Part shown: positions 10,097-19,936 of the stretch, piece after piece
How positions within the stretch are numbered: the first letter of the stretch is position 1
Layout of the letters: each line of letters starts with the position of its first letter
Source: Perkinsus olseni
Taxonomy: Eukaryota > Perkinsozoa > Perkinsida
DNA: 38,637 nt
Direction: 5' to 3'
NCBI GenBank assembly: GCA_013115125.1
Contig: JABANN010000330.1
Coordinates: 1-38,637, forward strand
Program-made: the position numbers and the translations under genes
Notes under the pieces: model-generated
Told to the model about the DNA's origin: nothing
The model's database searches: none
The model's input: the letters and a program-made list of their open reading frames with translations, nothing else

Positions 10097-11304
10097 ATGC
10101 TACGGTGAGTCCGATCAGTTGCACCGGTATTTCCTGTTTCAAGCGAAGAGTTCCCGTCTTGTGATTGGTGTGGCTCTGTTTCTGCTGGTCAAAGCGAAAT
10201 ATAAGTATTTCTGTTACTTTGAAGACCATTCGTCCGCCCGATGTCTTGGTAAGTCGAACATGGATCTAATTAAGACGATCTCGCAGCACGGCGCTATAGA
10301 CGATCCAGACCGACCGAACCATAGACAGTACGTTAACAACGTCTGCCGCATCACAAGGGCAACCCAGAGATCATCGGGTGGCTCACTTCACGTGCCGAGT
10401 AATGGAGTGTGTGATATCGATGGATTGCGAGGGGCAACCGTTGAGTACACTATGGAGTGGGGCGATAGGCTGCGCGGCAAATCTACATCATACACTTTGT
10501 CGTATCCCGGGTCGACTAGGAAGTACCGATTCGACAAGCTGAAGCCCATCGCGATTAGCAAACTTGACCTATCGCAAAGTTCACCTGGGGCGCAAACTTG
10601 GGCGACCTTCGAGAGCCACAGACCTCGCTATTGGAGGGCCGTCCTGACCAGCCATCCGGTCACGCGGGTGAAGGCCACCTTCACCTATGGCGGACGTGCG
10701 GGGTTGCAAGGCAGCCGCGACCTGATAGATGCTGATGTCTTGGAGACAAGAGATGGCATCATGAGGCTACAGTACAACCGGTCTGATGGCAGCTCAGCGA
10801 ATGGGGAAGCATTTTTCTTTGCACTACCGTCTTCGCGACAGGCTTTGTACGGAGTGATGGTCACCTTCCACAATGAGCCCGAAATGTTATTCGATACGAG
10901 GCTGGCTTCCCCCGTCCATGAAGGGCATGGGTGAGCTTCAAGTACGCGTGGGGTGGTGTGAACAGAACATTCGCTTAGGCACCACCAAAATTCACGATAT
11001 CGGAGCCAGAATCGAGAAAGGCCAGTCCAGCGGTGAGTCAGTGTTGTACACTCGAGGGAAGCGACACGGGGCGTCGATTCATTCGCTCTTTCGCGTAGTC
11101 TGTCGTAATAGGAGACTGAATGTCTCGGCCGTTCCCTTTCGCGGCTTGTTTCGCCCGACTACCACCGGTGTGACGTTTCGCTCTTTGAATCCAATAAATC
11201 ATTGTTCTTGCAGAGATACAGCTGGGGAACTCCAACAACGAGAAGCTGGTTGGGACGCCGCCCCACCCAGGTACCACGGCTTCTCCGATGAGAGCTTTTC
11301 ATGA
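10097..11304 (+). CDS. secreted protein, tandem family 1, copy B
   Basis: Exons 10097-10104, 10151-10930, 10979-11032 and 11214-11304 sum to 311 codons in frame. The 8-nt first exon (ATG CTA CG) joins to give the signal peptide 'MLRSRLVIGVALFLLVKA', which aligns with copy A. The long open frame without this exon has no ATG. Shared blocks are 'KYKYFCYF', 'KTISQHGA', 'FDKLKPIA', 'TFESH', 'DGIMRL' and 'YGVMVTFHNEPEMLF'. As in copy A, an apparent stop lies in 'catgg|gtgagc'. The last exon has a PPxY motif, 'AAPPRYHGFSDES', aligned with PPSY in copy A. The ATG follows 'gggcag' directly, as for a trans-spliced or 5'-UTR-spliced message. An open stretch at 11301-11440 containing 'PSPDAQRGQENWN' echoes the 'EEAQRG' of copy A and may be a further exon. 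Confidence 0.7.
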
Positions 11305-11864
11305 GAAGTTATCATCATGGACGTATTCACCAGCTCAACTTTAGTTACGCGGACTTAGTTCGTGATGGATATATTCAAGTACCCTCGCCTGATGCACAGC
11401 GAGGACAAGAGAATTGGAACCGCCATCCACCCGAGTAGAATAACTCTCCATTAAGGGTTTGCGTTATCGCCACTGCATGGATCTCAGTTACGTGAATCCA
11501 GTCAGCCATGGTTCCATTGGGTTATCGCAAGGGTCTGGCACATAAATCAGGCACCGAGGACCTCGTCGTCGACGATTCGTCGCTCAAACTGATCCCGCGT
11601 CGCCAACTGTCAACATCAGTACTGAGACGGAGTCCTCCTTTGACGTCGGTCATTCGTCTCTCCCGCTATTTTCTTGACAACGGGTTGCACGTTCATGAAC
11701 GCTGTGTCTCATGGTACGCTGTTGATGTAGGATATATGGCTTCGTCTTGTGTTGGGAAAGCCTGCCGATACATACACAAAGGCTTGAAACTGCGTGGAAA
11801 CAATTCCCTTTGATTGAATCCTCGCAGGCGAATGATGAAAAGGACACAGCGTGAAAGTCTATAC

Positions 11865-12259
11865 GAGGTGGGACATGTAACACAAATCGTATGTGTGCAG
11901 GCCATACCACTCCATTCTCAACTGCCTGTGAATTGTACCAAATGGCACTGTAGCAGTCTATATTTAGCAAGCCGGGTGTGTAGCGAGCACCTGTAACCCA
12001 TGCGGGAGCGATATCTGAGTGAATGGCGTGTCGTGCCGAGAGTCGGTCGGAGATCAGCAGCCCATCCCAAGGGGCCGCTAAGTTCGGGTGGGTAGGCGGA
12101 AGTCATCACATCCGAACATCCGAAGTCGCGGGCACTGGCTAAGGCTGGGAACAGAGCAGGCAATACCGCGCGGTGGAACCGGTGAGGGTGGATAACGGCT
12201 GAGAGATCGACACTCTAGGCAATAACATCGACATGCCAAACACAAAGATCGTTTTGTCA
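11865..12259 (+). repeat. dispersed repeat, copy 2
   Basis: This matches 7238-7591 from 'ataccactccattc' to 'aaagatcgttttgtca'. It extends about 40 bp further upstream, where it matches the inverted partial copy at the start of the window ('ggtgggacatgtaacaca'). The three copies together suggest an element longer than any single copy, of which copy 1 has lost the left end. No transposase-like coding is visible. Confidence 0.7.
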
Positions 12260-12427
12260 TTTGCATCTGGCATGACGTGACGTTTAGATCGACGTGGTTT
12301 GATAATCAATCTTTGATTCTCCGGGCACTGCGGATCTGGCGCAGCAGCAACACGGTTCAAGCGAATGGTCACATTTTCACTCCGATTTTGGCTTCGAAGC
12401 AACGAATATTAAAGTGCTCCATTTTTG

Positions 12428-13265
12428 ATGCTTTCGCCAAACGCCAACTCGATCGCTAACTCTGAAGATCGCGTGCTCCGAGCAGTGGAGAACTACTATA
12501 AGGTTAGTGGTTCCAGCAAACCAGAGGCTTACAAAATTCGCTCTGAAGAGGATGGTCTGAACGGTGGAGCTTTGGATGAGCCCGCCATTATGGCGGCCAA
12601 CGAACGAGGGACCTCGCTACCCGTGACCTCCGAAGACGTCGACACGCTCTCATCAAACAATGCGGAGTTGAACGTGTTAGGGCAACAGCTACTCCCACGA
12701 TTGCTGAGGATGCAGAAAGGATTATTAGGGGACCTCGACAGGCACAAGCGGATGGGCGGGGGGCTGAGGTGGAGATTACGTGCGTTAGAAGCTCGGCTCA
12801 AGGAAAAAGATTCCCTGATAAAAGAGCTTAGTGATTATGTCAAGGAACTGAGTGATGGGCGAGATTCGGTTGTTATGAGAATGAGGAAGGAAGTAGTCCG
12901 CCTTCAACAAGAGGTAGAGAGTAGGCGAGGAGCACAGAGGGTGGGTCTGGTCCACGATCCGGTTGTGGCCTCCGCCGATTGAACTAGTGCGCGCCTCAGC
13001 TGAATGCTCTCAGGGCCCATCAATGGAGAGGAATGCCGTCCAACTGTGCCTCAACATTACAGAAGAGTGGGTCTGGTCCCTTTCTTATCGCCTGTCATCA
13101 TTCAGCTCCTGCCAGTCCTTCTGAGCTCAGCCGTGTCGGGTTCACCCCGAGTTTATCTTTTCTAGGTTGCAGAACCTCGCGTCCACTCCCGAGGAAGAGT
13201 TTACGAATTCGACCCTCGCGGATATCCGGAATGCCGCAAGAGCACTGGACCGTCAATTACGGTAA
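12428..13265 (+). CDS. coiled-coil protein of unknown function
   Basis: Exons 12428-12940, 13014-13066 and 13166-13265 give 222 codons in frame. The middle of exon 1 is a long heptad-rich helix: 'LLPRLLRMQKGLLGDLDR', 'LRALEARLKEKDSLIKEL' and 'RKEVVRLQQEVESRR'. The C-terminus is a second helical part, 'ERNAVQLCLNITEEL', then 'ADIRNAARALDRQLR'. Two small exons follow the in-frame stop that a one-exon reading would give; both joins keep phase and the exon 2 acceptor follows 'ctctcag'. Both introns open with the same 13 bases, 'gtgggtctggtcc'. The size and helix content would suit a tether, SNARE-accessory or biogenesis-complex subunit, but I recognise no family. Confidence 0.65.
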
Positions 13266-14008
13266 CCCACCATCGCAAGGGTTTTCTCAACCAGCGGCGG
13301 CCTCCCACTTTGGGGCACCGGCACTGTACCAGCTGCATACCGTGAGTTCGTGCGTGCACCCCTACTATGGAATATGCGTCCGTGATCGCGGCTGTAACTG
13401 CCCAATGTGAATCCGGTCGACTCCCCGTCTTCTCATCTCAGCTGGCCACCACAAGCTACGTGTGACTATGTCATGGCTTCCTTTCAGGACCTTCGCACCC
13501 CAAGCATCGCCATAGAGGAAATTGTGACACTTCGCACCCCTCCATGCTCAGTGTTAAGTATCCATCTAGAATTGCGGTTTGAGTACCAACAGTCGGAATT
13601 TCGACTCTTCAAAGCGGCGCCTTACGATGAATGGAAACTACCGTTTGCCACTTTCATCGTATGTGTTGGCTGTTTCTGGCACCTACACCTAGTTGGCTCA
13701 CCGAGCGGCGGTTGAGGCGATGCGAACGCGGCGGTCATGGTTGTCTTTTCGCGTTGTATCCCCGTTAAACCCTCGGAGGAACTAGGGAACCAGACACCTT
13801 GTTGTTTCGTAGGCAACACACAAAGCATGCAGTACATGCAGCGACGGAGCAGCGACTTCATATCGACAACTTACAATCACCGCTCGCTGCCGACTAGTGA
13901 TAGTATGTAACTGAACATTAACCACATTCTCCCATGCACAAGTGACCTCCTATGGCCCGACCGAGCAGATGCAAGCTCAGAAGGCCGCAGAGGGGCACGA
14001 AGATAGTC
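13266..14008. other. intergenic, between two convergent genes
   Basis: No supportable gene. The open frame at 13407-13715 has no family motif and no splice context. 'cttcgcacccc' near 13489 recurs almost exactly near 13528. The 3' ends of the coiled-coil gene and the TMBIM gene face each other here. Confidence 0.4.
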
Positions 14009-15181
14009 TTACATAAACAGCTGAATGATGTCAATGTAAAGCGACATGGCCGCAAAGCAATAGTCATCCAAAGAGAAGCTGTACTTATTGTGCTTGCCCC
14101 CAGCTATTAGCTGCGTATCGTGCACCAAATACAAGGAGAATATGAGAGCTCCGATACCTGTCACCGTAGAGTGAGGAGAGACACGAGAGTTGGACTTACC
14201 AGCGTAGACTTTATGAAGGACCGGAGTGCTTCCGAAAAAGAGGAACAGAAGCCCGAATAACGCCAATACAAGAGTCGCCACGAAGAGGTAGGGACCCATG
14301 CCTGAGACGCTATAAGGCGAACAATAGGAGATCAGTGGTTACCAGTGAAATCGTGTTTGGTTTGGAACGCGTAGGCAGTGAGCCCCATGACAACAATAGC
14401 AACAATTCCGACAGCGAGGAGAATCTGATCAACGTCGATGAGGAGCGACGAGGGACTGTCGAGTCTACGGAATTGATGTCGTAGCGGGAGGTGATGATGC
14501 CAACCATGAAGCCCTCGGCAGCAGTGAAGATAGTAAGTACTATGTAGTTGGTCGGGTATCTGACGTTCTCAACGGTAACGACACTTCGGCTGTTCAATAG
14601 AAAATCTCTGAATGCTAAAACCGCTCTCAGGACCGCCTTTCGCACGTGAAATTCAATCCTGGGAGCGCTCCTGGAATTCAGGGGAGATAGTCTATTGAAC
14701 ACCCTCACTGATACCAAATCTCGCCCTACTTCCGCATGATGGAAGGCGCGCACATGATGGCGATCATGATGCCCAGAGTGAGGAAAACGCTAAGGTAAAC
14801 CAGCGCCACTGTCTTCGGGCCGACGAATTTTTCGGGGTAGCTGAGACGAGAGAGACTCGAAGGAATAGAGGAGTATAAAGTTGTAGTTACAGCGCGAAGG
14901 GAACAGCGATGGCCGCTGTGACGATCAGTTGGACAGCCAGAATGCTGTACACCTGACGGTACGGGTTGGTCGACGCTATAAAAAAAGGGGGAAGCAAACC
15001 TTCTTTATGAAGTTGTGGCGCACGTAAGTCGGGATGCCTTCAACTATCTGGTCACTGGGGTAGAACTGGGAATCTTCGTAACCTGTGAATGACGTGGGTG
15101 AAGTGAAGATACGCCTCTTTCACCTCGGGCTGCTTCCAAGTCAACCGTCCCTCTCCCTATGCTTCCTGAATTGCGAGACAT
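14009..15181 (-). CDS. TMBIM / Bax inhibitor-1 family membrane protein (LFG-like)
   Basis: Multi-pass ER/Golgi membrane protein of the family that leaks calcium and dampens cell death. Exons 15181-15124, 15082-15000, 14952-14891, 14840-14730, 14559-14469, 14424-14343, 14301-14200 and 14157-14009 give exactly 246 codons. The hydrophilic N-terminus 'MSRNSGSIGRGTVDLEAA' precedes 'VRHNFIKKVYSILAVQL', the family entry motif. Then come hydrophobic segments in 'TVALVYLSVFLTLGIMIA', 'YPTNYIVLTIFTAAEGFM', 'LLAVGIVAIVVMGLTAYA' and 'YLFVATLVLALFGLLFLF'. The signature C-terminal block is 'IGALIFSLYLVHDTQLIAGG' then 'DDYCFAAMSLYIDIIQLF'. Length is typical. The fourth intron, 170 nt against about 45 for the others, holds a 111-bp inverted-repeat element. 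Confidence 0.93.
14591..14701 (-). mobile_element. small inverted-repeat element (MITE/introner-like), copy 1
   Basis: A 111-bp unit begins and ends with 'tgttcaatag' in inverted orientation. The inner arms also pair ('aggagcgctcccagg' against 'cctgagagcgg'), so the whole unit can fold back on itself. A 110-bp relative lies at 37788-37897 and shares 'aatagactatctcccctg' and 'aggagcgctcccagg'. It sits wholly inside intron 4 of the TMBIM gene, 28 bases after the donor. I see no clear target-site duplication. It has no coding capacity. Confidence 0.7.
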
Positions 15182-16276
15182 GTAGCAAATAAACTGTTCA
15201 AGAGAGAAAAAAGATCCTGCTGCTTTCCTTGGAGAGAGCTCAGCCTAGCCGGTTACCGAACCAGCCTCCGTCGAGCCTAGCCGAACAGTCGAATACAACC
15301 TCTTTTCGATCTGATCCTTGCCGCCCAGGGATACAAAATTGGGTCGTCCAATCGACCAATTATGATACTCAGAATCGACCTTGGAAACAAATTGCATGCC
15401 CCCAATTCTTAACCGTAAAGTCGATTCTGACTTCTAAAAGATTTACTTTAGTGAACGGGGACTGTACTTCACTGTACGTGTGTACACGTCCGTTCCTCAG
15501 TAGGCGAGCGAAATCGCTACCTGTCGATCCCGACTCTAGCATTGTAAGTGTCGGGTTCTTGGGAGCTTTCCCCTACCATAGTAGCATTTGTTACGCAGTT
15601 CCATCATCATCATAAGCACCGGTAATATGATGCAGCCTCTAGACAACAGTTCCGGGATGGAGTCCTCTCGGCAGCGGGATTGGTCGTGGAGGATGACCAA
15701 GCACCATAGTACTGAGGCACGGGCGCAGCCAGGGCGTGCTTCTGAGGGTAACTACAGCTGGGAGGTTGAGCTTTCCTGCTTCACGAAAAATTGTCACTGA
15801 CTAGGAAAGTAACAGCATGAAAAATTTTCATTTACAAAATCAGTCGCCCGATTTTACTCGGATGAGGCACTGCTGTAGCGCAGTGGAGGTTCCGCTGTAG
15901 AGGTAACCAAGCTCCACCATTAGCACGGTCGATTTACTTTCTCATTCTTCTGGGAGAGAAAGTTTGTCTCGCAATTAAGGCAAAAGCATGCATCGACTGT
16001 GGTCGCTACCAGCCCAGAAAACGTGACGCGGCGTCCGACGTGCGGAAAATGATAGAAAATTTTGTGGGGAAAATCCTGTAAATTTTTGGCTATAGTAAGT
16101 ATTCATCCACCACTTTAATCGAGGCAACACAATCCCCGGATAGAAGTTAATCTGAGTAACGTATGAACCGATCGATGGTAAATCACTCAAGCAGAAGGCA
16201 ATCTCACGAAGGCTCGCGCACCTGCGACACGTCAACAATCACTCAGTGATGATGCCTTCCCTTGTTTTCTGACCGG
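15182..16276. other. intergenic between the divergent TMBIM gene and a small plus-strand gene
   Basis: No supportable gene. Open frames at 15229-15615 (+) and 15975-16238 (-) lack protein-like composition, motifs or splice context. The promoter of the TMBIM gene should lie at its left end, but I recognise no element. Confidence 0.4.
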
Positions 16277-16611
16277 ATGTCCCGCTCGGATCCAGGCCGT
16301 GATAGCCTAGACGGCACGACGACAGTGTTATTATCGAAGTGGCCCCTTGAGGGTCCGACTCCCGCAAGGCAGCCACTCGATGCTCGTAGTGATTTGCAGT
16401 GGGGGCGGCAGTACCCCGGCATTGTTCTCTCTTTTTAGCATGCCATTACAATACGTCCACACCTAGTGTCGATGACATCGAAAGTGGCGATGCTGAGACT
16501 CCGCTGCTGGGGCGAGTCGAGGCTAGGATCCCCCAGAGATACTTCCAGATGCAGGAGAGAATTGATTCGCTGATAAAGAGACTTGAGGGCGTCTCAGTCA
16601 GCACTGCATAG
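16277..16611 (+). CDS. small acidic protein with C-terminal helix, unknown
   Basis: Exons 16277-16385 and 16439-16611 join in phase across a 53-nt GTAGTG...TTTTTAG intron to give 93 residues. The N-terminal exon reads 'MSRSDPGRDSLDGTTTVL'. The second has an acidic stretch 'SVDDIESGDAETPLLGRV' and ends in an amphipathic helix 'YFQMQERIDSLIKRLEG'. 'ETPLL' resembles an acidic di-leucine sorting signal, but there is no membrane segment. I recognise no family. Support is the clean splice, the strong acceptor and the open frame on both sides. Confidence 0.5.
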
Positions 16612-16732
16612 TCGGTTGTGCCTCACATCTTCGAGGCAAAGACAGCGGAGTGAAGGAGGGCATGCTTGGTCCTGTGCGACCGGAAGGAAATACTATTTCG
16701 TTAAGAGAAGCGTTGTGCATGAGTAAAACTGG

Positions 16733-17070
16733 CTCAGTGTGTTGAGGAGGCGGGTGGGGGATTGAACAGTGGCAGTGGTAGCTTCCCCCCTGGTATGAGT
16801 ATTACTACTACACCTACCCGATACACGGCCCCGACCTATCGAGGATATGTAATTGGGGATGCTGTGGTAGATGGCGGCGATGTTCTCATAACATTACGAC
16901 AACCATTGGGGGAGGAGGCTTTTGAAGGTAACAGTAGTAAAGAGGGATGCCCAGCCTCACTGTAGCATACGACGCTGGGCAGCTGAGGTGCTTGGTGGAG
17001 GCACACGACTATGGAACCTTAGCTTGACGCGAGTAGATGGCCGCATGAGTCTAAGCTGGAAAACGAGGGC
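16733..17070 (+). pseudogene. truncated copy of the 5' half of the TrmO-like gene
   Basis: About 330 bp match 23225-23580, including about 50 bp upstream of the start. Exon 1 is well kept ('RYTAPTYRGYVIGD', 'LRQPLGEEAFE'), as is a 38-nt intron ending in 'tcactgtag'. Exon 2 begins 'AYDAGQLRCLVEAHDYGTLA' and then meets a stop. The acceptor before the ATG ('ccctag' in the full copy) is 'ccctgg' here, so the message could not be made the same way. Similarity fades before exon 3. It is a broken partial duplicate of a host gene. Confidence 0.65.
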
Positions 17071-17184
17071 ATGCAGGGGCATTGGGAGCGCTGCACACAC
17101 GAATCGGCAGCTCCCTGTTGTTGATCTCAACTTAGCACCTTTCTTTCACAACCAAGCTCGTTGAACGAACGACGAATCATCGTC

Positions 17185-17215
17185 GCCTTTTCTGTGCAGG
17201 ATGCACAGAAAAGGC
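17185..17215. repeat. perfect 14-bp stem hairpin
   Basis: 'gccttttctgtgca', a 3-base loop, then the exact complement 'tgcacagaaaaggc'. Nothing around it suggests a transposon end. It opens the hairpin-rich stretch that continues to 17745. Confidence 0.7.
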
Positions 17216-17499
17216 ACAGGTGCACCCAGTGCCCCAGTGCAACGGTCTGACAGTGCACCGTTTGGCTTCCGACCATGGCTTCGTTTTGGCATCGGTGTCA
17301 CGCGCAGCGCAGAACGAGCCGTGTCACCACGCTCGTATGTACCACCGCTAACAGTAGCACATCGAGAGGAGCGACCTGCTATTCTCGAGAACCGAGATGC
17401 AATGCTTCTGCTTTGATATGATCACAACCCACATCTGCCAGGGGCTCTTTCGTGAGACCGCTCGGGGTTATCCAAGCGAGATAAGAGCTTGGCGAGTGT

Positions 17500-17745
17500 G
17501 ATTTGGCTGTGCTGTCAATTGATAGCCGCGCACAGCACAACTCGTATTAGCGAGTTAGGCATATGCCCTTCGGCTGGGTGACGCCCAATGGGTGTACCGG
17601 AGCGATTTGTGGCATTAATCCGTCATCACCCTCCCGTTGCCAGTAGCGGACGACATCCGCTACTAGGGGGCCGCTAGTAGCGGCTTTCTACGGCCGGGCT
17701 CGCAGGTGACTGAGTCACCCTAGCAGCTACCTACTGGCTGCTGAG
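17500..17745. other. cluster of perfect short hairpins, possible structured RNA
   Basis: Within about 245 bp I can pair, in order: 'gctgtgc'/'gcacagc' (17506/17530), 'aactcg'/'cgagtt' (17539/17551), the palindrome 'ggcatatgcc' (17558), 'agtagcgga'/'tccgctact' (17642/17656), 'gccgct'/'agcggc' (17670/17679), 'ggtgac'/'gtcacc' (17705/17714) and 'agcag'/'ctgct' (17722/17738). No protein frame crosses the block. This is more self-complementarity than the surrounding sequence shows. It may be a non-coding RNA or a recombination scar. I recognise no RNA family. Confidence 0.35.
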
Positions 17746-18550
17746 ACTCTCGCCGGCCGCCGTGCAATTTTACATCATTTTCAGTGGCAGTGGGAAATCT
17801 TGCAACACCCGATAATTATCCATGCAGCACCGCACACCGCCGAAGGATTCTCGGTACCTCTGCAACGGCGGGCGCCGGATGATTAATCTGCTGCCCAATG
17901 AATTGACCTCGATTTCTAGTACGTTGGTAAGGCCCTGTCAGGACCTGACCAGAGATTCAGGGCGTTCATGGTGAAAGCATGTGCCTACCAAGGCCGCAAG
18001 ATCTCAGATTTCACCCGCCAAGGACTTTGGGCCAAGGTGGGCACCCAAACTGCTGATGGATATGTCCGAGGTGCGATACATCTTGTGCGGCCCGTGCTTC
18101 TTGAGGGCGGCAAGTGATGCCCATGTAGGTAGCTCCCTCCTAGTGGGCCCATTTTTCCCACCCACAATAAAGCATCCAGTCCCCTCTTGGTGATTGGGGG
18201 GCGAGCTTTCTCCGAAGCTACTATTCGATCGTTCTGGCGAGCGATCAGCCGAAGGTTTGAGCGCTCTCAATTCCATCCAGGGTCATGGAACGACGAACTC
18301 CGAGGAGTTGTGAGTTGCACGCTCTCTCAACGTTTGTCGTTTCGTCGAGGAATTGTCGAGCATTATTCACGTCGTTGGATAGCAAGATTCTCCGACGGCA
18401 GTGGAGAAGGCGCCAGGCACTTGTCATAAGTAGTCTCTCATGGAGTCCTCGATACTGGTCAAACGCCATCATGTATCGTCTTTTCGAGAGCTCGTAAGCC
18501 TCATGCCTTCATAACCGTCGAGTTGAATATACTGTTGTTAGTAGATTCAC
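17746..18550. other. no supportable gene
   Basis: Both strands have open frames near 17980-18280, but neither has motifs, a clear start or convincing splice sites. I cannot choose between them. The sequence directly before 18551 is unremarkable. Confidence 0.35.
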
Positions 18551-19496
18551 ATGACAGCTAATTGGACTGTCGTCATAGCGACTACAGCGGCTGCGGCCGC
18601 CTTCTTCCCTCTCACCGAGGTAAGAACTCCATCAGATGCTGCAGATGTCCTGGTGCTTCGAGTGACTACCGCTACTGACGACGACTCGTAGCGGGTAGAT
18701 TATCCAGATCGAAGCTGGTGGCCTTGGCAATATACTTGCATGCAATATGCTTTAGGCTTACCCCCCGCTGAAGGTAACGCAGTTCTCGGATGAAGGGAAG
18801 GCTGACTGTTACTATCACAATAACGGCTTCGACCAGAGTTGGCATCAATCCTTGTGGCTGAACATTCACAAGGAAAGGGGCATGCAAACACTGCGCGTGG
18901 CTTGCCCTAGTTCTGCCGGGAAAGACGCCTTCATGAACACCTAGTGAGTTGGGCCTTTTGTTGGCGTTCCTCTCACAGCTCAGTATTATCTCTACTTCAG
19001 CGCAAGTACTTCACATCGCCTCGCGCGTCACGGGGCCCGTCTACAACCCGCACAAGACCAGGTCTTTGAATTTGACCTCGATCCACCACCGCGTACTGGT
19101 CTGGATCTACTGGAAGGAGTCAACATATCTCGTATCACTAGGAACGTGCTGTTCAGAATGAGACCCTGTAACGTGCGTAACGTTCAGGGCTTCTGCGACA
19201 CTTCCTTTGCCATCGGCGAACGACCGGCAAGTGCTACGCCGGCTCTGAGCTTCATGAGAGAAAAGCTGGAAGGAATCTGTTCAGCTGCAATCGAGGCCGT
19301 GAAGGTCAAATTTGCTTCCTTTGAAGATTTCTGTCGTCACTCTGCCGTGAGCGCCAATGTGGCCATCGCAAAGGCCCGAAAGCTCGGATGGGCCTTTCTG
19401 CCCATGGGGTCCTTTACCTGTATCCGTCCTACTCAAGTCAGTTCGGATAACCACCATACATCATGCGCAGCTGGATCTGCCACCCATGAGCGATGA
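18551..19496 (+). CDS. secreted protein, tandem family 2, member 1
   Basis: Exons 18551-18619, 18756-18943 and 19001-19496 give 251 codons in frame. Exon 1 is exactly 69 nt and encodes an alanine-rich signal peptide, 'MTANWTVVIATTAAAAAFF', as in member 3. Exon 2 begins 'AYPPLKVTQFSDEGKADCYY' and contains 'LRVACPSS', aligned with 'LKIVCPRN' and 'WDIRCPGA' in the other members. Exon 3 has the family C-terminal helix with 'FMREKLEGICSAAIEAV', 'KFASFEDFCRHSAVSANVAI' and 'AKARKLGW'. Two cysteines, one in each domain, are conserved. Another intron may exist inside exon 3. Function is unknown; the family is probably lineage-specific. Confidence 0.65.
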
Positions 19497-19540
19497 ATTT
19501 ATCATTGTCACCATAATCATGATTTGAAGGCTAATGGCTG

Positions 19541-19816
19541 TTGGGATTCTGTTTGTGTTCCCCAGTGGTGTCCGAATCGGGAGGAGGTATCACGATAATA
19601 CTATCATGCTATTGTACGAGCGCATATGAGAGGCCACTGTGTGACCTAGTGGAGTGGCAGGCAGCCTGTATGAAGCATATGCCAGGTGGACCGCACAACT
19701 TCCTTGAGGCTCTCGCTCGCTCGGTTGCGAGTGAACGAACGGCCTCTTCGGGCAGCATTTTGATTTTCCTCGCAATCCTCGCTCTTTGTATCCGGAAAAG
19801 GCATTCTATCGGATAA
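19541..19816 (+). CDS. orphan exon with a C-terminal membrane segment
   Basis: The frame is open to a TAA near 19816. It reads 'AYERPLCDLVEWQAACMKHM', 'GGPHNFLEALARSVASER', then a hydrophobic 'GSILIFLAILALCIRKRHS', which looks like a tail anchor followed by basic residues. The sequence is protein-like, but I find no convincing start or upstream exon. It lies between members 1 and 2 of the secreted array and resembles neither. It could be the last exon of a small gene or a decayed family member. Confidence 0.3.
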   Translation: MGFCLCSPVVSESGGGITIILSCYCTSAYERPLCDLVEWQAACMKHMPGGPHNFLEALARSVASERTASSGSILIFLAILALCIRKRHSIG

Positions 19817-19936
19817 CAAACAGAGACCATTATTTCCCAGAGAATGGAAGAATAGCGGACGATACCTCATAAATTGTGAGCTGCAGTGATTGCTCTATTC
19901 AGGGTTAATTCAACCTGGTTGAAGCCAGATCCTCAA

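Noticed and set aside
15229-15615. 128-codon plus-strand gene
   Set aside because: No motifs, no acceptor or start context, and composition unlike the confirmed coding exons.
17985-18276. Overlapping open frames on both strands
   Set aside because: Neither strand shows motifs, splice sites or a start that would favour it.
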